From: Thermoflavifilum sp.
Lineage (GTDB): Bacteria; Bacteroidota; Bacteroidia; Chitinophagales; Chitinophagaceae
DNA: 64,000 bases
Direction: 5' to 3'
Assembly (NCBI GenBank): GCA_023511875.1
Contig: JAIMAQ010000006.1
Coordinates: forward strand, 94,245 to 158,244
Shown: positions 57,699 through 64,000 of the stretch, in pieces
How the letters are laid out: the number at the start of each line of letters is the position of its first letter
Numbering within the stretch: the first letter of the stretch is position 1
Made by a program: the position numbers and the translations under genes
Notes under the pieces: generated by a model
Told to the model about the DNA's origin: nothing
Databases searched by the model: none
The model's input: only the letters and a program-made list of their open reading frames with translations

Positions 57699-58277
57699 TT
57701 ACTCGGGCAATTGGCTTTGGTTAACCATGATCTGGCTATTGGTTACTTCAAGCACTTTATATTTCGAAAAGTCGGCCGAAGCCTCAAGCCCTTTGCCCAT
57801 AATCAATTGCGTAGGAGTAGTAATTTTTACCCACCCCGGTGCAATAAACAACTGACGTTGTGGATCCCAATATAGGCTATCACATTCTAATCGCTCTCCT
57901 TGAATGTTCATTACCACTACATGATTTTCTACAGTGATCCGATTGGTATTTTCAAAGAACACTCCCTCGCCAGCAATTAAATTAGATTGCACGTGCAAGC
58001 TATCATCAAAAAAGTTAGCATGTACCCCACCATACATGATTACCCGCGGGGTATCTGTTTGATAATGTTTTAAATAAGGAGCCATTATTTCTGCACGTAC
58101 CCGAGCAGCCTGGCTATACAGAATACGTACACTATCTGCAGTTTCTACATTGGTAAAAGGTGCATGTAAAGCCTGAATATCGGCTAATTTATTCACGCAA
58201 CCGCTGAAAAGTATCACTAGCAGCCATATTCCAAACAAAAAAGTAAGGAATCGCATATGTCTAATACCTACAAACAT
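57699..58277 (-). CDS. lptC: LPS export ABC transporter periplasmic protein LptC
   Basis: Lipoprotein-like N-terminus (LFSGC), YGGVHANFFDDSLHVQSNLIAGEGVFFENTNRITVENHVVVMNIQGERLECDSLYWDPQRQLF. Alternative start MRFLTF at 58256. Confidence 0.85.
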   Translation of the reverse strand: MFVGIRHMRFLTFLFGIWLLVILFSGCVNKLADIQALHAPFTNVETADSVRILYSQAARVRAEIMAPYLKHYQTDTPRVIMYGGVHANFFDDSLHVQSNLIAGEGVFFENTNRITVENHVVVMNIQGERLECDSLYWDPQRQLFIAPGWVKITTPTQLIMGKGLEASADFSKYKVLEVTNSQIMVNQSQLPE

Positions 58278-58292
58278 GTTGCAAAGATGAAA

Positions 58293-58928
58293 TCAAAATT
58301 TGGGTAATTGTAGGTCTCGAAAATGTCCATTCCATTTCACTCGCTCTTTTAATCGTTCTATTTCATCTATGATAGGGCGAATGTTTTTCAAATGTCGACG
58401 CAAAAATTCTTGACGTTGACGTTCATGCAACAGTTCCAATACTTGATATTCGCCTTCCAAACCCAGACAAGCATGATGAGCCAGGTCGTATGCCGATAAA
58501 TGATCAATGGGTTTATCAAACGATTTCTCAATATTTAGCCGTTGATGTAGCCATTGCAAAGCCATGATGAGCGATTCCATTAACCGCCGATCACCTTCGG
58601 TGCGATTATCGGGATAGTGCACAATAGCACCGGCATAAGGCTTTTCTGGAATGTCGCGAACCACCTCTAATATGCGAAATACTTTAATTCCACGCGCGCG
58701 AATATCTATAGCCCCATCTGCATGAGTTTTTGCAATCTCGATCACTTGCATCAGCGTTCCGTATTCGTGCAATCGGCCTTTGATAACAGGTGGAATGCCG
58801 AAGCCTTTTTGGCTTTCCACACTTTCTCGAATCAATTGCTGATAAGGTTTTTCACGAATATGTAAATTTAACTGCTCACCTGGATATACTACCAGCTCCA
58901 ATGGGAATATGGGAATGAAGTTAGTCAT
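58293..58928 (-). CDS. Standalone Lon N-terminal (LON substrate-binding) domain protein
   Basis: FIPIFPLELVVYPGEQLNLHIREKPYQQLI, GTLMQVIEIAKTHADGAIDIRARGIKVFRI. Confidence 0.85.
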   Translation of the reverse strand: MTNFIPIFPLELVVYPGEQLNLHIREKPYQQLIRESVESQKGFGIPPVIKGRLHEYGTLMQVIEIAKTHADGAIDIRARGIKVFRILEVVRDIPEKPYAGAIVHYPDNRTEGDRRLMESLIMALQWLHQRLNIEKSFDKPIDHLSAYDLAHHACLGLEGEYQVLELLHERQRQEFLRRHLKNIRPIIDEIERLKERVKWNGHFRDLQLPKF

Positions 58929-58991
58929 ATTTCAATATTAACAAAAAAATCGGAATTTGCCCGCCAGTTATGGATTTGACATTATACCGAC

Positions 58992-59750
58992 ATGCAACCA
59001 CTTTCTGCCATCGTCATTACTTTTAATGCCAGCGCATATATTTCCCAATGCCTGCAGTCGCTTATCCCTGTAGCTAGTGAAATATTGGTGGTCGACAGTT
59101 ACTCAACCGACAACACCCCTCAACTGGCTCAAGCTTTTCCCGTGCGATTTATTCAGCATACTTGGGAAGGCTATGGGCAACAAAAAAACTGGGCCATGCA
59201 ACTGGCTACTCATGATCATGTGCTCTTTATCGATGCCGATGAAGTGTTGTCGCCTGAATTACAGCAATCCATTCTGCAAGTTCGCCAGCAAGGCTTTACG
59301 GGTGGGTATCGTTTACAACGTTTGAATCAATATTTTAACAAATGGATTCGGCATGGATTGGAATATCCCGACCATAAGATTCGGTTGTTTAACCGGCTGC
59401 AAGCTCGATGGAGTGAAGATCCTGTGCATGAAACCGTTGTTTTTTCTATACCTATAGAGATTCAATTGTTGGATGGGTTTTTGTTTCATTATACCTATCG
59501 AGATATACATACCTTATGGTTAAAGATGGATCGGTATGCACATCTGGGAGCCGAAAAATTGTATCAACAAGGTAAAAAAGCCTCGACAAAAACATTGTTA
59601 TTGCATCCTATAGCTACCTTTGGCAAAGCTTATTTGCTAAAAGCCGGTTGGAAAGAAGGCACTGCTGGGCTTATGCTAGCTGTACTGAATGCTACATCGG
59701 TATTTCTGAAATATGCCAAGCTCTGGCTCAAACAGCAGGGTTTAAATTAA
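58992..59750 (+). CDS. Glycosyltransferase family 2 (WaaE/KdtX-like)
   Basis: LSAIVITFNASAYISQCLQSL, EILVVDSYSTDNTPQLAQ, WEGYGQQKNWAMQLATHDHVLFIDADEVLSPEL. Confidence 0.9.
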   Translation: MQPLSAIVITFNASAYISQCLQSLIPVASEILVVDSYSTDNTPQLAQAFPVRFIQHTWEGYGQQKNWAMQLATHDHVLFIDADEVLSPELQQSILQVRQQGFTGGYRLQRLNQYFNKWIRHGLEYPDHKIRLFNRLQARWSEDPVHETVVFSIPIEIQLLDGFLFHYTYRDIHTLWLKMDRYAHLGAEKLYQQGKKASTKTLLLHPIATFGKAYLLKAGWKEGTAGLMLAVLNATSVFLKYAKLWLKQQGLN

Positions 59751-59827
59751 AAGTTCTGTTAATTCTTGTTATCCCTTCAAACTAAATCTTGTGCGCATGC
59801 GTAAATAATGAATATAAACAAAGATTT

Positions 59828-60403
59828 ATGTACAGATTTTTTTCTCGTTTATCTGCAAAGAAAGTATGGTCAATCACTAGCGTGTTGCTGATCTGTGCTT
59901 CATGCAGTTTTTCCCAATCGCATCAGAAATTTGTTACTAAAAATCATCAAATTATTGCTATGGATCATCGAAATAATCCCTACTATTCGAGAACAGACAC
60001 CACCACCTTGCACGTGTCTGATGCAGAATGGAAGAAGATTTTACCGCCAGAAGTGTATCGGGTAGCCCGCGAAAGAGGAACTGAGCCACCCTTTCAAAAC
60101 CGTTTCTGGAATTTTAGCGGCAAGGGTACATACTATTGTGCCGTTTGCGGAAACGCTTTATTTCGCTCTGATGCCAAATTTGCTAGCAGCTGTGGCTGGC
60201 CAAGCTTTTTTGAACCAGTTCGTAAAAACAGTGTTATTTATCGACCCGATCATTCTTACGGTATGGAACGCACTGAGGTCATTTGTGCACGTTGTGGCTC
60301 ACATCTCGGGCATGTTTTTGAAGATGGGCCACCCCCAACTGGCTTGCGCTATTGTATGAATTCGATAGTACTCGATTTTGTACCCGATAGTACGGCACGC
60401 TAA
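59828..60403 (+). CDS. msrB: Peptide-methionine (R)-S-oxide reductase, exported lipoprotein form
   Basis: GKGTYYCAVCGNALF, FASSCGWPSFFEP, VICARCGSHLGHVFEDGPPPTGLRYCMNS; N-terminal LLICASC lipobox-like. Confidence 0.94.
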   Translation: MYRFFSRLSAKKVWSITSVLLICASCSFSQSHQKFVTKNHQIIAMDHRNNPYYSRTDTTTLHVSDAEWKKILPPEVYRVARERGTEPPFQNRFWNFSGKGTYYCAVCGNALFRSDAKFASSCGWPSFFEPVRKNSVIYRPDHSYGMERTEVICARCGSHLGHVFEDGPPPTGLRYCMNSIVLDFVPDSTAR

Positions 60404-60445
60404 GCCCATTCTGTACCCGTTTGAACGCCAAATAATAATTGAAGT

Positions 60446-60476
60446 AGGGTTTTCGTTATCCTAGAAAACCCTTTTT
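60446..60476 (+). terminator. Intrinsic terminator-like hairpin after msrB
   Basis: AGGGTTTTC-GTTATCCTA-GAAAACCCT followed by TTTT; 9-bp perfect stem. Confidence 0.65.
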
Positions 60477-61016
60477 ATGCTTTCCCTGTGCTGGATCATG
60501 CTTATGTGCATGTTTGTCTTGCACGCCAAAGATCCTGGGCATCAGATTGATATAAAGCATGTAGATCCAGATAAAGTATTTCTATTGATCGATAAATTCC
60601 ATCATCGGCTTTATGTGTATGAAGATACCAAATTGCTTGCTTCGTTTCCGGCCGTATTTGGTAGCGATGATCTTTCAGATAAGATGATGGCTGGTGATCG
60701 GCGAACACCCGAAGGCACTTTTCATATCATTGCCAAGCGATATGATCAACGTTGGTCGCGTTTTTTGTTGCTCGATTACCCCAATGAAGAATCTTATCAA
60801 AAATTTCAAGCCCGTAAAGCTGCTCATCTCATTCCCGAAAATGCATCTATTGGGGGAGGCATTGGTATTCATGGTACTTGGCCAAAAGACGATTTTGTAT
60901 TTACCTACATGCAAAACTGGACCAATGGTTGCATCAGTATTCCCAACTATGCTATTCGTCAAATATACGAGATCGTCAAAATTGGAACACCTGTCGTGAT
61001 CAAAAGGCGACTCTGA
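60477..61016 (+). CDS. L,D-transpeptidase (YkuD family)
   Basis: VFLLIDKFHHRLYVYEDTKLLASFPAVFG, GGIGIHGTWPKDDFVFTYMQNWTNGCISIPN. Confidence 0.92.
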   Translation: MLSLCWIMLMCMFVLHAKDPGHQIDIKHVDPDKVFLLIDKFHHRLYVYEDTKLLASFPAVFGSDDLSDKMMAGDRRTPEGTFHIIAKRYDQRWSRFLLLDYPNEESYQKFQARKAAHLIPENASIGGGIGIHGTWPKDDFVFTYMQNWTNGCISIPNYAIRQIYEIVKIGTPVVIKRRL

Positions 61017-61109
61017 TATTTTTTAAAAAATCCAATCCAAATAAGTTGGTGTTTCGTACATAATAAAGAAATAACATTCACCAATTTTCTCACTGTAAAA
61101 ACATTTAAT

Positions 61110-61805
61110 ATGAAACACCAACAAGTTCACATCTCACGGGAAGATACGCTTTCGCAGCCTCTTCCACGCAGAGCTTTTCTTCGTTATGCTGGGCTTGGCT
61201 CTGCCAGCTTAGCTGCCTTATTCATGGCAACTAGCTGCAAGAAAAACAATTCTTCCTCACCTGCATCTTCTACAGCAAATCTCAGCAACGACGATGTAGG
61301 TATTTTAAATTATGCGTATGCATTAGAACAATTAGAGGCGGCTTTTTATACACAGGTTGTGCAAACACCATACAGCGGTATCAGCCAAGTGGAGCTAGCC
61401 ATGTTTACGGATATTCGCGATCATGAAATTGCACATCGAGAATTTTTTAAAGCAGCATTGGGTACAAGTGCAATTATCAGTTTACAATTCGACTTTAGTA
61501 GTATCAATTTCAGCAGTCGAAGCAGCGTAATTGCTACAGCAAAAGCTTTTGAAGATTTAGGTGTATCGGCTTACAACGGTGCTGGTGTTTATCTCAAGAC
61601 CCCAGATTATCTGACCTTGGCTGGCAAAATTGTATCGGTAGAAGCCCGACATGCTGCTTACCTACGCGAGCTAGTGATGGTTGACACCTTTGTAGATAGC
61701 GATGTAGTAGATAGTAATGGTTTAGACATGTCGCGTAAACCTTCGGAAGTGCTTGCAATTGCAAGTACTTACATCAAAACAAAAATTACTAGCCAATTAC
61801 CTTGA
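61110..61805 (+). CDS. Exported ferritin-like domain protein (Tat/lipoprotein-like signal)
   Basis: PRRAFLRYAGLGSASLAALFMATSC; ILNYAYALEQLEAAFYTQVV, DIRDHEIAHREFFKAAL; VEARHAAYLREL. Confidence 0.85.
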   Translation: MKHQQVHISREDTLSQPLPRRAFLRYAGLGSASLAALFMATSCKKNNSSSPASSTANLSNDDVGILNYAYALEQLEAAFYTQVVQTPYSGISQVELAMFTDIRDHEIAHREFFKAALGTSAIISLQFDFSSINFSSRSSVIATAKAFEDLGVSAYNGAGVYLKTPDYLTLAGKIVSVEARHAAYLRELVMVDTFVDSDVVDSNGLDMSRKPSEVLAIASTYIKTKITSQLP

Positions 61806-61845
61806 TTCTATCCTATTTCTTTCACAGTAATAAAATTTAAATGTT

Positions 61846-62685
61846 ATGAACATGTATCGCATTTTTCGGGCTATCGAAGAAATTGATCCCGAAGTATATG
61901 AACGCCTCGACACACGGCGTCAAGCTATGAAAGAGTTTGCTCATATTGGTAAAAAACTTTCGTTTGCCGCCTTGCCTATAGCGTTGGGAGCTATGCTCAA
62001 CAAAGCGTATGCACAAAGCAACAGCTCTGCTAGCGTTGTTGACATTCTCAACTATGCACTCACTTTGGAATATCTCGAGGCCACGTTTTATAGCATGGGG
62101 GCTGCACAAGGCAGTGGGCTAATACCTAATAGTGCCGACCTCACCGCTGTTCAAAAGATTAGTACAGATGAAACTGCCCATGTGAATTTTTTGAAAGCCG
62201 TGATTCCGCAACTTGGAGGTACACCTGTAAATAAACCCAACTTCGATTTTACTGCTGGAGGTACCTTTCCAGATGTGTTTAGCAATTACCAAACATTTTT
62301 GGCGGTAGCACAAGCCTTTGAAGATACCGGTGTGCGGGCATATAAGGGTCAAGCAGCCAATGTGATGAGCAATAGCACAGTGCTGCAAGCAGCATTAGAT
62401 ATTCACTCTGTAGAAGCGCGTCATGCATCGAAGATTCGACAAATGCGTCGCGCTAATGGCTTTAGCAATAGCGTGAAGCCCTGGATCACGGGAAATGACA
62501 CGGGCGGAATTGGCTCGGCCGTGCAGCCTGTATATGCAGGTGAAGAAAACACGGTACAAGCTGGCATTCAGATTACTGGTATTGGCGGATTATCTATTAG
62601 CGCCAACGCCGCTTCTGAAGCTTTTGATGAACCACTCGATATGCAATCAGTGTTGGCTATTGCTAATTTATTCATTAAATCATAG
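61846..62685 (+). CDS. Exported ferritin-like domain protein
   Basis: TRRQAMKEFAHIGKKLSFAALPIALGAMLNKAYAQ; ILNYALTLEYLEATFYSMGAA, STDETAHVNFLKAVI; VEARHASKIRQMR. Confidence 0.85.
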   Translation: MNMYRIFRAIEEIDPEVYERLDTRRQAMKEFAHIGKKLSFAALPIALGAMLNKAYAQSNSSASVVDILNYALTLEYLEATFYSMGAAQGSGLIPNSADLTAVQKISTDETAHVNFLKAVIPQLGGTPVNKPNFDFTAGGTFPDVFSNYQTFLAVAQAFEDTGVRAYKGQAANVMSNSTVLQAALDIHSVEARHASKIRQMRRANGFSNSVKPWITGNDTGGIGSAVQPVYAGEENTVQAGIQITGIGGLSISANAASEAFDEPLDMQSVLAIANLFIKS

Positions 62686-62710
62686 CAGCTAATCATCGCT
62701 TAGAATGATG

Positions 62711-62740
62711 AGGCTCGTGTTATCATAAAAACACGGGCCT
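62711..62740. terminator. Bidirectional terminator-like hairpin between ferritin-like gene and proC
   Basis: AGGCTCGTGTT-ATCATAAA-AACACGGGCCT, near-perfect 11-bp stem between convergent genes. Confidence 0.6.
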
Positions 62741-63543
62741 TATTCATCTCTAGCAATCTTGCGGTAAGAAACGGTGATTCCTTTGATCAGGGAAGAACTA
62801 AACCCTTGATGTTCCATTTCATTGAGGCCTGCAATAGTGCATCCTTTAGGTGTTGTTACCTTATCGATTTCCTCTTCGGGATGACGATTGCCTCGGATAA
62901 GCAATTCGGCTGCTCCTTTAACAGTTTGCGCAGCAATGAGATTGGCCGTGCGAGCATCGAAGCCAATTTCAATGCCGCCTTGTATACTGGCACGAATAAA
63001 ACGCAAGGCATAAGCTATACCACAAGCCCCCAGAATAGTGGCGGCATCCATGAGCTTTTCATCGATGACGATGGATTTGCCCAGTTGATTGAAAACTTGT
63101 TCTGTCCAGGTAATTTGTTCGGGTGTAGCCTGTTTGAAACTCAAACAAGTCATCGATTCGCGAATAGCAATAGCCGTGTTGGGCATGGCCCGAATTACGG
63201 AAACAGGCTTGTTGATCCAACTAGAAAGCTCATCAATCGTGATTCCTGTAACCACACTGATCAACAAATGATGTTGAGGCTTGAGTTCGGGTGCAATTTC
63301 ATGGACAACGGTCTTTGTGTTGTACGGCTTCACTGCCAAAATCACCACATCAGCCCATTTCACGGCTTCGGTATTGCTCGTCATAAGCTTTACCCCTCTT
63401 TGTTCAAAATGCAAGATAGGCGTTAGATTACGCCGAGTGATCACGAGCTGGCCCGGCTGCAAAAATCCTGTTTGCAACAAACCTTCAGCAATAGAGCTGC
63501 CTAAATTCCCCCCACCAATAATTGCTAATTTGGAAAAAGACAT
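62740..63543 (-). CDS. proC: Pyrroline-5-carboxylate reductase
   Basis: KLAIIGGGNLGSSIAEGLLQTG, VSVIRAMPNTAIAIRESMT, VTTPKGCTIAGLNEMEHQGF. Confidence 0.94.
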   Translation of the reverse strand: MSFSKLAIIGGGNLGSSIAEGLLQTGFLQPGQLVITRRNLTPILHFEQRGVKLMTSNTEAVKWADVVILAVKPYNTKTVVHEIAPELKPQHHLLISVVTGITIDELSSWINKPVSVIRAMPNTAIAIRESMTCLSFKQATPEQITWTEQVFNQLGKSIVIDEKLMDAATILGACGIAYALRFIRASIQGGIEIGFDARTANLIAAQTVKGAAELLIRGNRHPEEEIDKVTTPKGCTIAGLNEMEHQGFSSSLIKGITVSYRKIARDE

Positions 63544-64000
63544 GGAAATAATTTTTAATAATGTAAAGTTATAGCGAAATGATTAGAAAAATTTCATCAA
63601 ATTCCTACTTACTAGATATTTTACCTAACACAAATTAATATATCATATTCACTCTGTGGGGAATGCCAATGGCGTTGATCTCGAACAGATGCAACAAAAA
63701 AGTCTTTGCCAGCATTGTTATGTTTAACCCTGATAATGAATCAGAAGGCTTCTAGCCTAACTTGTTGACATGAGTTTTCATGATGTCGATTAGCAATTAT
63801 TATTCAGGAGTAACCCTTGAAGCAAGTGGAACATGTATCTAAAATAATAAAACAATCAACATGAAACTAAAACTGGGGTCAGATGAAAATAAAAGTGAAT
63901 CAACGTACACAAGCCTATCGAATTTTTTCATTTTCCGTAGCGAAATGGAGCCCATTTTAGCCATTTTTCTGGCAGTCTTGAACTTTCTTTGCTTCTTTCT

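Noticed and set aside
63870-63900. GGGGTCAGATG stretch considered as a transposon end
   Set aside because: No paired terminal repeat or transposase visible inside the window; insufficient evidence.
1-64000. CRISPR arrays, prophage modules, toxin-antitoxin pairs, restriction systems
   Set aside because: No regularly spaced repeats and no recognisable phage, TA or restriction proteins among the plausible ORFs.

Overview
The window looks like a compact chromosomal segment from a Bacteroidota bacterium. The Chitinophagaceae-like impression is inference, based on GldH, DUF4293, a HYC_CC_PP-type protein, LptC, and repeated TAnnTTTG -7 promoter motifs. I support about 62 protein genes and one tRNA-Arg(CCG). 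I saw no rRNA, CRISPR array, prophage or intact transposon. The main accessory-like loci are: (i) a heavy-metal efflux cluster on the minus strand (15014-23438) with two adaptor genes and a CusA-type RND permease split into two out-of-phase ORFs; (ii) a tetR-tolC-emrA-emrB-emrB multidrug efflux operon (41901-48209) with a tandem permease duplication and a strong nested palindrome upstream of tetR; (iii) a NagZ-like GH3 / serine beta-lactamase-type fusion beside a LacI regulator; (iv) a secreted serine hydrolase plus YdjC/ChbG-type deacetylase pair; (v) a pair of exported ferritin-like proteins. The rest is mostly housekeeping (mutL, lysS, pheS, thiL, proC, maeB, lptC and others). I found no convincing evidence of a wholly new system. 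The best leads are the split RND permease with dual adaptors, the tetR operator, and promoter motifs placed so close to start codons that leaderless mRNAs are likely. All family calls come from reading the protein sequences, without database searches.
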